A stretch of DNA of 64,000 nucleotides from contig CANJPG010000008.1 of the NCBI GenBank assembly GCA_947476065.1, positions 1 through 64,000 of the forward strand. The letters are read 5' to 3'. The DNA comes from Fidelibacterota bacterium. GTDB taxonomy: Bacteria > Pseudomonadota > Alphaproteobacteria > Rhodospirillales > Rhodospirillaceae. Below the pieces are notes generated by a model. It saw only the letters and a list, made by a program, of their open reading frames with translations, searched no databases and was not told where the DNA came from. Positions 1 to 8,252 of this stretch are shown here, in pieces; position 1 is the stretch's first letter, and each line of letters begins with the position of its first letter. Made by a program: the position numbers and the translations under genes.

Positions 1-300
1 ATCGACGACCCGCAATTCATGGGCGCCGTGGTGCACTTCGGCGCCGATAAAATTGCCTGGTTGAAGGGCACGCCATCCCGCCCGATCGATCCGGCCGCCG
101 ACAATTGTGAAGGTGTACCCCATTTCACGCCAGCCGTTGCCCGCAACCCGGAAACCATATTTCAGGTGGACGGCGGCTTTAACGTGGTCTGCGGCGGGTA
201 CGGCTGGGGACCGGGGGCGGTGATCCGCCCGGTCGATGCTGGAACGGTCGCGCTCTATTGGTACGAGAACGGCGTTTTGACGCTCAAACGAGACAAATAA
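1..300 (+). CDS. C-terminal end of an unrecognised protein (5' truncated by window edge)
   Basis: The reading frame is open from the first base to a TAA at 298-300, so this is the last 99 residues of a gene that begins outside the window. The visible part is rich in glycine and aromatic residues (GGFNVVCGGYGWGPG near its middle) and ends in a short basic tail. I do not recognise a family. The pattern of short beta-like stretches suggests a small beta-rich domain, but this is only an impression. The next gene downstream is a tRNA on the other strand, so it is the last gene of its transcript. Confidence 0.55.
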   Translation: MDDPQFMGAVVHFGADKIAWLKGTPSRPIDPAADNCEGVPHFTPAVARNPETIFQVDGGFNVVCGGYGWGPGAVIRPVDAGTVALYWYENGVLTLKRDK

Positions 301-315
301 ATGAAAAGAGAGAAA

Positions 316-392
316 TGGCGCGCCCGGAAGGACTCGAACCTCCAGCCTTCTGATTCGTAGTCAGATGCTCTATCCAATTGAGCTACGGGCGC
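316..392 (-). tRNA. tRNA-Arg (anticodon ACG)
   Basis: A complete 77-base cloverleaf reads on the minus strand. The 7-bp acceptor stem pairs GCGCCCG with CGGGCGC, the D-arm and T-arm (GGTTCGAGTCC) are intact, and CCA is encoded at 316-318. The anticodon loop is CTACGAA, giving ACG, which after A34 deamination reads CGU, CGC and CGA arginine codons. A possible -10 hexamer TATGAT lies on the minus strand at 406-411, just upstream of the mature 5' end, without a convincing -35. Confidence 0.97.
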
Positions 393-800
393 ATCTCAGG
401 GCCGCATCATAAGAAATCCGGCCCTTTGAACCCACAAATCTGAAAAAGCGGCACGAATTCCGCCATTTCCCGGTTCGCGGGGAGGCCTGGGATACTAAGA
501 TCGTCAGAGGGATGCAAGGAAAACAATTGGAAATCCTTGGGGCCCTTGGGCCGCGGGAGTCGTCTGGCGACTTGTTCTTGCGGAAACCATTGAGTAAAGT
601 CGGTGTACGACTGGGGTGTTCCTAAATTTGGGAGTGTCGCCAAGCCTTTGGGGGCGAATTCTAAGGCTTGTTTTCGGGGCAGACCGGAATGACGCGCGCG
701 AAATCGCCCTGTCCGATCCGGTAGTGGGAATGTGAGTGTAAGGATGCAGTTTCAGGGGCTCTCCAAGCAATACCGGGGACAAGGCGTGGGGATTCAAGAA
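393..800. other. Intergenic region between tRNA-Arg and a lipoprotein gene
   Basis: About 400 bases with no gene I can support. Short open frames on the minus strand lack plausible start signals and show no protein-like composition. The left edge should hold the tRNA promoter (minus strand) and the right edge the promoter of the lipoprotein gene starting at 801. A short palindrome GGCCCTTGGGCC lies near 540-551. I see no good sigma-70 promoter pair, RNA family or repeat. Confidence 0.4.
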
Positions 801-1901
801 ATGCCGCGTCGCAGCGCAATAAGCACGCGCCGCAGCGCATTAAACTTCGGTAAGCCAATAACCATCGCCGCTCTGGCCGCTGTTCTCAGCGCCTGTTCGG
901 CCGTGGGTGGCATGGGCCTGTCTGGCGCCAATGCCGCCGAGCCCAAGCCCGTGCAAATGGCCGCCGAGGTTCAGAGCGGGCCGGTTGCACCGACCACCAG
1001 CAAATTTGGCCCGACCGCCGTCGGCCAAAAAGCCGCCCAGCTGCGTTCGGACTTCGAAAAGCTCAAGACCAATACCCAGACCCGCGCGGCCCAGCTGGAA
1101 ACGATCCGCACCCAGACTGTGGCCAATGTGAATTCCTACCACACCCGCGTCGGCGCGATCCGCTCGCGCCTGCAGATGGGCTCGACCCCGGGCAACCCGG
1201 AACTCCTGGCCGAGTGGAGCCAGGCCCAGACTCAGCTGACCCAGATCGACGCCGATATCGCCACCTTGAACACGCTGTCGGCCCAGGTTTCGGGCGACGC
1301 CGGCACCTCGGCCTTCATTCTTGAGAACATCCGCGCCGCCTACAACCTGTCGGGCGCGCTGGAAGAAGATCATCGCCAGCTCCGCATCCTCGAAGACGAA
1401 GTCAACCAGAACGCCATCGTCATCGACCGCGCGCTGCTCAGCCTCAACAACGAGATCAACCGCCAGGCCGTCTATGTCACCAACGAGCGCACCTCGCTGG
1501 TGCAGTTGGCCTCGGACATCAACACCGGACAGTCCTATGCCGCCGGCTCGTCTTCCGCGCGCCGTGTCGCCGCGGCCGCACCCCGCGCCGTCGCGTCGGT
1601 GACACCGGCGTCCTTCGCCGATAAGCGCCCGCTGGTCGTCATCCGCTTCGATAAACCGGATGTTGTTTATGAGCCCGCGCTTTACCAGGCGCTGAGCCGC
1701 GCCCTCGAACGCCGCCCCGATGCGACCTTTGATCTGGTCGCGGTGTCGCCCAACGAAGCCGGCCAGGCAGCCGCGCGTCGTGACGCCGATGCCGTGTTCA
1801 AGTCCATGACCAGCATGGGTCTGCCGGCGGAACGCGTCGCCATGGCGGCGATGGCTGCCCCAGCCGTAACGACACCGGAAGTGCACATCTACGTGCACTA
1901 A
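801..1901 (+). CDS. Predicted lipoprotein with long coiled coil and OmpA-like C-terminal fold
   Basis: The start at 801 gives a basic N-terminus, a hydrophobic stretch and a lipobox LSAC with Cys32, so the product is probably a lipoprotein of 366 residues. An in-frame start at 732 would put 23 unsuitable residues before the signal. Residues about 70-250 are Gln/Leu/Glu-rich and helical, consistent with a long periplasmic coiled coil. The last ~90 residues (from RPLVVIRFDKPD) alternate beta strands and helices and end in EVHIYVH. This resembles OmpA/MotB-type peptidoglycan-binding domains, but the usual Asp/Arg signature for diaminopimelate binding is not obvious. The gene is transcribed alone and converges on panC. 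A role linking membrane and cell wall is inference; the substrate is unknown. Confidence 0.7.
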   Translation: MPRRSAISTRRSALNFGKPITIAALAAVLSACSAVGGMGLSGANAAEPKPVQMAAEVQSGPVAPTTSKFGPTAVGQKAAQLRSDFEKLKTNTQTRAAQLETIRTQTVANVNSYHTRVGAIRSRLQMGSTPGNPELLAEWSQAQTQLTQIDADIATLNTLSAQVSGDAGTSAFILENIRAAYNLSGALEEDHRQLRILEDEVNQNAIVIDRALLSLNNEINRQAVYVTNERTSLVQLASDINTGQSYAAGSSSARRVAAAAPRAVASVTPASFADKRPLVVIRFDKPDVVYEPALYQALSRALERRPDATFDLVAVSPNEAGQAAARRDADAVFKSMTSMGLPAERVAMAAMAAPAVTTPEVHIYVH

Positions 1902-1932
1902 GCCGGCGCGCTTTCGGATCAGGCGGCTTTTT

Positions 1933-2790
1933 CTAAATAGTGACGTTATCAATCAGGCGTGCACGGCCCATGTGCGCGGCGGCCAGCACGCGTCCGGGCT
2001 CGCCGGCTTTGAGAGGCTGCAGGGTTTCCGCGTGGCGCGCTTCAACGTAATCGATGGTGCCGAAGCCGGCTTGGCCGATCGCATCGCGCGCGACGGCGAG
2101 GGCCGCCGCAATATCCCCGCCTTTTGCAATCTGGGCTGCGGCGGCGGTGATCGCTTTATATAGTGCTGGCGCCCGGGCGCGTTCGTCGGCGCTGAGATAG
2201 GCGTTGCGCGACGACATCGCCAGGCCATCGGCTTCGCGCACGGTCGGCACACCGATGATGTCCACCGGGATATTCAAATCCGCCACCAGCCGGCGGATGA
2301 TCATCAGCTGCTGATAGTCCTTCTCGCCGAACAGCGCGATATCGGGCAGCACCTGCAACAAGAGCTTAGTCACCACCGTCGCAACACCATCGAAGTGACC
2401 CGGACGATGGGCGCCGTCGAGAACATCGCTGAGGCCGGTGATGCCTACATTGGTCGCAAATCCCGGCGGATATATCGCCGGCACGTCGGGCGCGAACAGC
2501 ACGTGCACGCCGGCAGCCACCAGCATTTCAAAGTCTTCGGTTTCGCGCCGCGGATAAGCCGCGAAGTCCTCGCGCGGTCCGAACTGCTTGGGGTTGACGA
2601 AGATCGTCGCAACCACGCGATCGGCCATTTTCTGCGCGCGGTCCATGAGAGTCAGATGACCCTTGTGCAGCGCGCCCATGGTGGGCACCAGCGCAACCGA
2701 CAGGCCTTCGCGCCGCCAAGCCTGGATGCGTCGGCGAAGACTATCGACGTCGCGCACGGCGACCATTGCTCCTGCGTATGCACTTGCCAT
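1933..2790 (-). CDS. panC: Pantothenate synthetase (pantoate--beta-alanine ligase)
   Basis: Joins pantoate and beta-alanine using ATP via a pantoyl-adenylate, the last step of vitamin B5 synthesis, in the cytoplasm. The sequence has the nucleotidyltransferase signature PTMGALHKGHL near the N-terminus, the FVNPKQFGP segment, GEKDYQQ in the middle and the KMSKS-like loop AMSSRNAYLS. The length of 285 residues is normal for the family. The start at 2790 lies 8 bases after the panB stop codon; a second ATG at 2766 has AGGAG close by and matches the usual N-terminus equally well, so the exact start is uncertain. It forms an operon with panB, which makes its pantoate precursor. Confidence 0.96.
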   Translation of the reverse strand: MASAYAGAMVAVRDVDSLRRRIQAWRREGLSVALVPTMGALHKGHLTLMDRAQKMADRVVATIFVNPKQFGPREDFAAYPRRETEDFEMLVAAGVHVLFAPDVPAIYPPGFATNVGITGLSDVLDGAHRPGHFDGVATVVTKLLLQVLPDIALFGEKDYQQLMIIRRLVADLNIPVDIIGVPTVREADGLAMSSRNAYLSADERARAPALYKAITAAAAQIAKGGDIAAALAVARDAIGQAGFGTIDYVEARHAETLQPLKAGEPGRVLAAAHMGRARLIDNVTI

Positions 2791-2797
2791 GGCGCGG

Positions 2798-3652
2798 CTA
2801 TTTTTTCGGTTTTGCGGGTTTGTTCTTTTTGTCGGCGACGAAGCAATGCTCCATCGTCGGGAAACGGCCGGCACGCACATCTGCGGCATAGGCCGCGACG
2901 GCATTGCTCACATCGCGGCCGACTTCGGCGTAACGTTTGACGAACTTCGGCTTGAACTGATCGAAGACACCGGTGACGTCATCAACGACGAGAACCTGGC
3001 CATCGCATGCCGGCGACGCGCCGATGCCGATGGTCGGCACCGACACGGCTTTGGTGATCGCGCGGGCCAAAGGCTCCAGCGTTTTTTCGATGACCAGCGC
3101 AAAGGCCCCGGCCGCGACAACGGCCTTGGCGTCGGCGGTGATTTTCTGGGCTTCGGCAGCAGTGCGCCCTTGCGCGCGGTAGCCGCCGAACCTGTTCACC
3201 GACTGCGGCGTCAGGCCGACATGGCCGACGACGGGAATCCCACGGGCGACGAGAAAGGTAATGGTCTCGGCCATTTCCACGCCGCCTTCGAGCTTCACCG
3301 CGGCGCAGCCGGTTTCGGCCATCACGCGCGCCGCCCCGCGGTAGGCGTCGGCGGGCGAGGCCTGGTACGAGGCAAAGGGCATGTCGACGATGACACAAGC
3401 TCGCGACGATGCCCGCACCACGGCTCGGCCATGGGCGATCATCATGTCGAGGGTTACCGTCAGCGTTGAGTCCATGCCGTAGACGGTCATACCCAAGGAG
3501 TCGCCCACCAGAATTGCGTCCACATGCGCATCCATGGCGCGGGCCGTCGGCGCCGAATAGGCCGTCAGCCACACCATCGGCTCGCCACCTTTGCGGGCCG
3601 CTAGATCACGCGTAGTCAGCCTCGAAACTTTGGCCTTTGGTTCTGTGCTCAT
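2798..3652 (-). CDS. panB: 3-methyl-2-oxobutanoate hydroxymethyltransferase (ketopantoate hydroxymethyltransferase)
   Basis: Transfers a hydroxymethyl group from 5,10-methylene-tetrahydrofolate to 2-oxoisovalerate, giving ketopantoate for pantothenate synthesis. A TIM-barrel enzyme of 284 residues. Visible signatures are [13 protein letters not shown], the metal-binding [21 protein letters not shown] and the late [16 protein letters not shown] segment. The tail after the barrel ends in a lysine-rich [10 protein letters not shown] stretch. It is upstream of panC in the same operon. A gap of about 115 bases separates it from the small membrane peptide and kinase upstream, so it may have its own promoter. 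Confidence 0.96.
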   Translation of the reverse strand: MSTEPKAKVSRLTTRDLAARKGGEPMVWLTAYSAPTARAMDAHVDAILVGDSLGMTVYGMDSTLTVTLDMMIAHGRAVVRASSRACVIVDMPFASYQASPADAYRGAARVMAETGCAAVKLEGGVEMAETITFLVARGIPVVGHVGLTPQSVNRFGGYRAQGRTAAEAQKITADAKAVVAAGAFALVIEKTLEPLARAITKAVSVPTIGIGASPACDGQVLVVDDVTGVFDQFKPKFVKRYAEVGRDVSNAVAAYAADVRAGRFPTMEHCFVADKKNKPAKPKK

Positions 3653-3690
3653 GGGATAAGGTTTAGCTTAGATTTGCATAGGCCGGAAGG

Positions 3691-3774
3691 CTAGTCGCGG
3701 GCGCGGTAATACCACATCACGGCGCCGATAGCCGCGACCAGCACGATCATGCCGATAATTTCAGACAGGCCCAC
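3691..3774 (-). CDS. 27-residue single-span membrane peptide downstream of a sensor kinase
   Basis: A short open frame starts with GTG at 3774, 33 bases after the kinase stop codon, and ends with TAG at 3691-3693. GGCGGA lies about 7 bases upstream and could serve as a ribosome binding site. The predicted peptide begins MGLSEIIGMIVLVAAIG and continues AVMWYYRARD. That is one hydrophobic helix of about 18 residues followed by an aromatic belt and a positively charged end, the typical layout of a small inner-membrane protein with its C-terminus in the cytoplasm. I do not recognise a named family. The position suggests co-transcription with the kinase. It could be a chance frame, but the composition and ribosome site argue for a gene. 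Confidence 0.5.
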   Translation of the reverse strand: MGLSEIIGMIVLVAAIGAVMWYYRARD

Positions 3775-3807
3775 GTGATTTTCCGCCGCTCTATATATGG
3801 CGCAGTG

Positions 3808-5262
3808 TCATAGCGGAAGGCGCACGACAAAGCACGTGCCCTCTGGCGATGTCGACAGCAGCGTGATGTCGCCGCCTTGCACACGCAAAAGCTCGCGCGC
3901 GATCGGCAGGCCCAGCCCGAATCCGCCCGCCCGCGTCGAGCCGGCAAAGGGCACGAAAAGATTGTCGCGGGCCTTCTGCAGAAGACCTGTGCCCGTGTCG
4001 GTCACATGGATTGTTTGGTAGCCGCCTTCTTCCATGGCCGTCAGCGTAATGCAGGCGGCCCCGGCTTCGTCGGCGTTGCGCAGAAGGTTTTCAAAGGCCC
4101 GGTGCAGGAGGTCGAGATCGCCCGCGAACACCGTATCGGCGCGGGCGTCTATTGTGATGACACTGTTTTTCAGGATCGGTTGGATAGACTGTTTGAGGTC
4201 GGCCAGCAATACCGCCACCTGCAGCGGTTGTTTGTGAACCTGCGGCAGGCCTTCCTTGGCGAAGCGCAATGTCGAGGCCGACAGCTGCACGGCGCGGTCG
4301 AGAGCGCGCACCATGCCGGCGGTCAGGCGTTTGACTTCCGGGTCGGGCATGGCCTCGAGGCGCTCGGACTCCAGCATCGCCGTCGCCAGGAGATTCTTGA
4401 GGTCGTGGGAAATCTTGGTCACCGCCGTGCCCACGCCGGCCAGGCGTTCTTTTTGCAAGAGCGCGGTGCGCAGTTCCTGCTGCATGGCCGCAAGCGTGCG
4501 CTCGGCGACGCCGACTTCGTCACGGCGCGCCGAAGGATGGATGACGCTGCGCGGGTCTTCCGGCGCTTTCTGGAAACCCGTCATGCTGGCGGTGATGCGG
4601 CGCAGAGGCAGCACCGCCAGCCATTGCAGCGTGGCGTAGACCAGGACCGCCGAGACGACCGAGATGATCACGCTGATGAGAAGAATACGGCCCGCATAGG
4701 CCCATAGCTCGCTACGCAAGGGGCGCTCGTCGAACACCGCGTCAACAAGCACCGCCGGATTGGACGGACTGAGGCCGGTGACCATGACGGCATAGGTGTC
4801 CCGGCGCAGCATGGTCTTGAAGGCATCGACCACCAGATCCCAGAACATGTCGCGGCGCAGGTCGTAGGCATAAGGAATACGCGACGGAATTGCGGGGCCG
4901 AAGGTGCGCGTGGGCAAACCAGGGCGCTGCACCGACATGCCGAGGATACGGCCTTGGGACAGCAAATTATCGCGCAGCAACGGATCGATCTGGCCGGTCT
5001 TGACGGCGGCGACGTCGAGGGCCGTCAGCACCAGATGCGCCGTGGCCAGTTTGTCGTTGAGGTAGTTGACGCGGTAGTGGGCCACGCTCGGCATAAAGAA
5101 GACGATTTCGGCCATCATCACGAAGGCAATGGTGAACCACAGGAGCCGGGCCGACAGGCTGGACGTTTTCGAGTCGCGCTGCGGGGCGGCCACGACACTG
5201 TCCGCACGCGCCGCGTCCAGGCCGGCCTCGTCTAACCTCAGATCCGTACGCGCATCGTCCAT
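3808..5262 (-). CDS. Orphan membrane sensor histidine kinase
   Basis: A two-component sensor kinase of 484 residues. Transmembrane helices at about 40-60 and 190-211 flank a periplasmic sensing region of ~125 residues of no family I recognise. A HAMP-like linker follows, ending near residue 270. The H-box is KISHDLKNLL with His286. The ATPase domain has an N-box NLLRNADEAG (Asn396), DTGTGL at 422, an F-box FVPF and GGFGLGLPIA near 447. All catalytic elements are present. No response regulator gene lies nearby. A tiny membrane peptide gene follows 33 bases downstream. The kinase is divergent from rpmH across about 280 bases that hold the rpmH promoters. Confidence 0.93.
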   Translation of the reverse strand: MDDARTDLRLDEAGLDAARADSVVAAPQRDSKTSSLSARLLWFTIAFVMMAEIVFFMPSVAHYRVNYLNDKLATAHLVLTALDVAAVKTGQIDPLLRDNLLSQGRILGMSVQRPGLPTRTFGPAIPSRIPYAYDLRRDMFWDLVVDAFKTMLRRDTYAVMVTGLSPSNPAVLVDAVFDERPLRSELWAYAGRILLISVIISVVSAVLVYATLQWLAVLPLRRITASMTGFQKAPEDPRSVIHPSARRDEVGVAERTLAAMQQELRTALLQKERLAGVGTAVTKISHDLKNLLATAMLESERLEAMPDPEVKRLTAGMVRALDRAVQLSASTLRFAKEGLPQVHKQPLQVAVLLADLKQSIQPILKNSVITIDARADTVFAGDLDLLHRAFENLLRNADEAGAACITLTAMEEGGYQTIHVTDTGTGLLQKARDNLFVPFAGSTRAGGFGLGLPIARELLRVQGGDITLLSTSPEGTCFVVRLPL

Positions 5263-5372
5263 GGCGCCAGTTTACCTGGGCCAGGGGCGAATCGGTACGA
5301 CCGTCCGCCGGTTACGCCCTCCCAGGCCCCAAAATCGCTCGCTGGCACAGGGCCGAAACCGGACTTGGGCCG

Positions 5373-5400
5373 TTAACAGTTGATAAATAATTGATATAAT
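5373..5400 (+). promoter_or_regulatory. Distal sigma-70-type promoter for rpmH operon
   Basis: TTAACA at 5373-5378 and a perfect TATAAT at 5395-5400 are separated by 16 bases. They lie in a conspicuously AT-rich island (about 5373-5411) within GC-rich DNA. Direction and position suit rpmH, giving a leader of about 135 bases. The same AT-rich stretch could also contribute to the divergent kinase promoter. Confidence 0.65.
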
Positions 5401-5445
5401 TGAATATTATCGTGCGCTTCGGGCAAATTTCGCTGCGCCGGAGCA

Positions 5446-5474
5446 TTGACTTTGCCCCCCCTCGCCCGTATACA
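5446..5474 (+). promoter_or_regulatory. Proximal sigma-70-type promoter for rpmH operon
   Basis: TTGACT at 5446-5451 and TATACA at 5469-5474 are separated by exactly 17 bases, each five of six to consensus. Transcription would start near 5481 and leave a leader of about 60 bases containing the hairpin at 5487-5507. Confidence 0.75.
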
Positions 5475-5486
5475 CCGCCGGCACAT

Positions 5487-5517
5487 CGCGCCGGGTCTTC
5501 CGGTGCGGGTGTTTTTT
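5487..5517 (+). terminator. Attenuator-like hairpin with T-run in the rpmH leader
   Basis: CGCGCCGG at 5487-5494 pairs with CCGGTGCG at 5500-5507 (8 bp including one G-T pair) around the loop GTCTT. Four bases later comes a run of six T at 5512-5517. This looks like an intrinsic terminator placed between the promoters and the rpmH start at 5544, so it may partly terminate or be regulated. Whether an alternative antiterminator structure exists cannot be settled by eye. Confidence 0.5.
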
Positions 5518-5543
5518 CTCTTTGATTAACTGGAGTTGGTGAC

Positions 5544-5678
5544 GTGAAACGCACCTATCAGCCGAGCAAACTCGTGCGCAAGCGCCGTCACGGCTTCCGT
5601 TCCCGTATGGCAACCGTTGGCGGCCGCAAGGTCATTGCCAACCGTCGCGCCAAAGGCCGTAAGCGCTTGTCGGCCTAA
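5544..5678 (+). CDS. rpmH: 50S ribosomal protein L34
   Basis: A 44-residue, very basic protein starting [18 protein letters not shown] and ending KGRKRLSA, which matches the L34 family over its full length. It is a component of the large ribosomal subunit. The start is GTG at 5544, eight bases after GGAG. It is the first gene of the conserved rpmH-rnpA-yidD-yidC cluster and follows two sigma-70 promoters and a leader hairpin. Confidence 0.98.
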   Translation: MKRTYQPSKLVRKRRHGFRSRMATVGGRKVIANRRAKGRKRLSA

Positions 5679-5748
5679 CGTCGATCTCCGCCGACTTCTC
5701 CGGCGGATGACGACGCTGAAGGGCCGATGCCTCATCGGATGGAACGCC

Positions 5749-6195
5749 ATGGCCTGGGACACGGAGCAAGCCTTACAAAAGCTGCCGGGTTCTGGAACGC
5801 CCCAAGAGCGTCAAAAAGCTGGCCGTCGCTGGACTACGCTCAGGACGCGGGCGGACTTTCTGCGCCTGGGTGCTAGCGGCGCGCGCCGGTCGACCCCAGG
5901 CTTCACCGTTCAAACCGCGCCCCGTAATGTTGAGGCCCACGTCTTGCGGGTGGGCTTCACCGCCAGCCGTAAGGTCGGCAACGCGGTCGCCCGCAACCGC
6001 GTGAAACGCCGCCTGCGGGCGTTGGTCGATAAAGTCATGCCGGAAGCCGCCGATCCGGCCCAGGACTATGTTTTCATCGGCCGACCCGAGACCCTGACGC
6101 GCGACTTTACCGTGCTCGAGCAGGAGCTGCGCCAGGCCCTCAAGAAGCTCGCCGAGAAGAAGCCCGCCCAAGCGAACCCGGTGAGCCGGACCTGA
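5749..6195 (+). CDS. rnpA: Ribonuclease P protein component
   Basis: The protein subunit of RNase P, which helps the catalytic RNA remove 5' leaders from precursor tRNAs. The family hallmark is [16 protein letters not shown], the basic RNR helix, preceded by [10 protein letters not shown]. Its N-terminal part [11 protein letters not shown] is also typical. With the start at 5749 the product is 148 residues, about 25 longer at the N-terminus than many homologues, so an internal non-ATG start is possible; 5707 is an alternative. It ends with TGA overlapping the yidD start by one base (TGATG), suggesting translational coupling. Confidence 0.93.
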   Translation: MAWDTEQALQKLPGSGTPQERQKAGRRWTTLRTRADFLRLGASGARRSTPGFTVQTAPRNVEAHVLRVGFTASRKVGNAVARNRVKRRLRALVDKVMPEAADPAQDYVFIGRPETLTRDFTVLEQELRQALKKLAEKKPAQANPVSRT

Positions 6196-6503
6196 TGCAG
6201 GCCTTGTTTCGTATTCCGGCGCTGATCCTCGGCGCCTTGATCCGGCTCTATCAGCTGTTCATCGCGCCGCTGCTCGGACCGCGTTGCCGCTTTTATCCGA
6301 GCTGTTCGCATTATGCCGCCGAGGCCATCGGCGCGCACGGGGCGCTCAAGGGCTGCTGGCTCACGATCCGGCGCATCCTGCGCTGTCACCCGTGGACAGC
6401 CGGGGGTTTTGACCCCGTGCCCGAGACGTTTTCGCTTAACTTGACGGGACTGGCCAAGGCCCATAGGTCTTGCTGCCCGCAAACTCCTCCCACCTCAAAG
6501 TAA
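6195..6503 (+). CDS. yidD: Membrane protein insertion efficiency factor YidD
   Basis: A small protein of 102 residues thought to assist YidC-dependent membrane insertion. The conserved block [15 protein letters not shown] followed by [16 protein letters not shown] and GGFDPVP is complete, including the three cysteines of the family. An amphipathic N-terminal helix ([14 protein letters not shown]) probably associates with the inner face of the membrane. Its start overlaps the rnpA stop, and yidC begins 18 bases after its end, the standard order of this cluster. Confidence 0.96.
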   Translation: MQALFRIPALILGALIRLYQLFIAPLLGPRCRFYPSCSHYAAEAIGAHGALKGCWLTIRRILRCHPWTAGGFDPVPETFSLNLTGLAKAHRSCCPQTPPTSK

Positions 6504-6521
6504 CAGTACCGCAGACCGTTC

Positions 6522-8252
6522 ATGGACAGCCGCAACACCATCGTCGCCATCATCCTGTCGATCGCCATCCTGCTGGGCTGGGAGCTGTTCTTCTCGCCCA
6601 AGGCGCCGCCGCCGGGCGAACAGACCGCCGACGCGCCCGCCACCAACGCCGTGCCGCCGAAACCGGGCGATGCACCGGGTGTCTCGGCGCCCGCTGCGAT
6701 GGCGCCGGCAACCGATACAACACCCGCCGCACCCGCCCGGCGCGTGCGCATCACCACACCCCATGTGCATGGCTCGCTGTCGCTGACCGGCGGCCGCTTC
6801 GACGACATCACCCTGGCCAACTACCGCGAGACTCTGGATACCGCCAGCCCCGAGATCGTGCTGCTGGCTCCGCAAGACACGCCGCATCCTTACTACTCCG
6901 AATGGGGCTGGATCGCCTCCGACAGCACCGTCGCCCTTCCCGGCCCGACCACCGATTGGGCTGCCACTCCCGATGCGGTGCTGACCGAAACCACGCCGCT
7001 GGTGCTGACTTGGGACAATGGTCAGGGACTGGTGTTCACGCGCACCATCCGCGCCGACAAGGAATACCTGTTCACCGTTGAGCAATCCGTCGCCAATGGC
7101 GGCGACAAGCCGGTCACGCTCTACCCCTATAGTCTTGTCGTGAGATTCGACGTGCACGAAAGCAAAGGCATGGGCATGGCCTTTGAGGGCCCCATCGGCG
7201 CCTTCAACGACGCCTCCAAAGAGGTCAGCTACAAGGACCTGAAAAAGAAAAGCAGCGACACCGCCGAGTCTGTCGGCGGCTGGATCGGCTTTTCGGACAA
7301 ATACTGGCTGGCCGCCGTCGCCTTTGATCCCACCGTGAAAGTCACCGGCACCTACCGCCATGCCGACGCCGGTGGCCGCGACCGTTTCCAGACCGACCTG
7401 CGCGCCGATCCCATCACGGCCCAGCCCGGTGAAACCAAGTCCATCAAGGGCTATCTGTTCTCGGGCGCCAAGGAACTTGAGCTGCTGGACGCCTATTCCA
7501 AGGATCCGGGTCTGATGCGCTTCGACCGCGCCATCGACTTCGGATGGTATTGGTTCCTGACCATTCCGTTCTTCAAGCTGCTGCGCTGGCTGCACAGCGT
7601 CATCGGCAACTTCGGCATCGCGATTCTGGCCTTCTCGACCATCGTGCGCATCCTGATGTTCCCGATCGCCAACAAGCAGTTCAGCACGATGAACAAGATG
7701 AAGCGCCTGCAGCCCGAGATGAAACGCCTGCAGGAGCGTCACGCCAACGACCGCCCCAAGCTCAATCAGGAGCTGATGGAGCTTTATAAGCGCGAGAAAG
7801 CCAATCCCTTGGCCGGCTGCCTGCCCATCGTGATTCAGATCCCCGTGTTCTATGCGCTTTATAAAGTGCTTTCGGTAACCATCGAGATGCGCCACGCGCC
7901 GTTCTACGGCTGGGTGCACGATCTGTCGGCGCCCGATCCCACCAGCGTGCTCAACCTGTTCGGCTTGCTGCCTTACGACATTCCCTCGTTCCTGACCTTC
8001 GCGAGCATCGGCGCATGGCCCTTGATCATGGGCGTGACCATGTTCATGCAGCAGCGCCTAAGCCCGCAGCCGGCGGATCCCATGCAGGCGCGCATCATGA
8101 TGCTGATGCCCGTGGTGATCACATTCGTCCTGGCGCCCTATGCGGCCGGTCTGGTGATCTACTGGGCCTGGAGCAATACCCTCGGCATTCTTCAACAGTG
8201 GGTGCTGCTGAAGCGCGGTGAACGCGCCGAAGCTAAAGCCAAGACCACTTGA
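6522..8252 (+). CDS. yidC: Membrane protein insertase YidC (Oxa1 family)
   Basis: Inserts and folds inner-membrane proteins alone or with SecYEG. The product has 576 residues. It has an N-terminal membrane anchor (residues ~6-22), an Ala/Pro-rich linker, a large periplasmic beta-sandwich domain (~60-340) and the C-terminal five-helix insertase core. The core is recognisable from GWYWFLTIPFFKLLRWLH, the cytoplasmic coiled coil rich in MKRLQ repeats, NPLAGCLPIVIQIPVFYALY and the final helices ending near YWAWSNTLGILQQW. A short basic tail follows. Its stop overlaps the engB start by one base. Confidence 0.98.
   Translation: MDSRNTIVAIILSIAILLGWELFFSPKAPPPGEQTADAPATNAVPPKPGDAPGVSAPAAMAPATDTTPAAPARRVRITTPHVHGSLSLTGGRFDDITLANYRETLDTASPEIVLLAPQDTPHPYYSEWGWIASDSTVALPGPTTDWAATPDAVLTETTPLVLTWDNGQGLVFTRTIRADKEYLFTVEQSVANGGDKPVTLYPYSLVVRFDVHESKGMGMAFEGPIGAFNDASKEVSYKDLKKKSSDTAESVGGWIGFSDKYWLAAVAFDPTVKVTGTYRHADAGGRDRFQTDLRADPITAQPGETKSIKGYLFSGAKELELLDAYSKDPGLMRFDRAIDFGWYWFLTIPFFKLLRWLHSVIGNFGIAILAFSTIVRILMFPIANKQFSTMNKMKRLQPEMKRLQERHANDRPKLNQELMELYKREKANPLAGCLPIVIQIPVFYALYKVLSVTIEMRHAPFYGWVHDLSAPDPTSVLNLFGLLPYDIPSFLTFASIGAWPLIMGVTMFMQQRLSPQPADPMQARIMMLMPVVITFVLAPYAAGLVIYWAWSNTLGILQQWVLLKRGERAEAKAKTT

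Noticed and set aside
407-797. Short minus-strand frames in the region between tRNA-Arg and the lipoprotein gene
   Set aside because: No ribosome binding sites and no protein-like composition; they overlap one another in different frames.
1901-1932. Terminator after the lipoprotein gene (AGCCG/CGGCT then T-run)
   Set aside because: Only a 5-bp stem with an 18-base loop; too weak to list.
840-1952. Long open frame on the minus strand opposite the lipoprotein gene
   Set aside because: Long antisense frames are expected in GC-rich DNA. The opposite strand encodes a clear lipobox and coherent protein; this one is Arg/Gly/His-rich without motifs. The same applies to minus-strand 6495-7919 and plus-strand 10485-11708, 37230-38522 and 46248-47456.
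5373-5411. AT-rich island near rpmH as a possible replication origin
   Set aside because: rpmH lies near oriC in some bacteria, but no dnaA gene, DnaA-box cluster or partition genes are seen, and the AT-richness is explained by a promoter.
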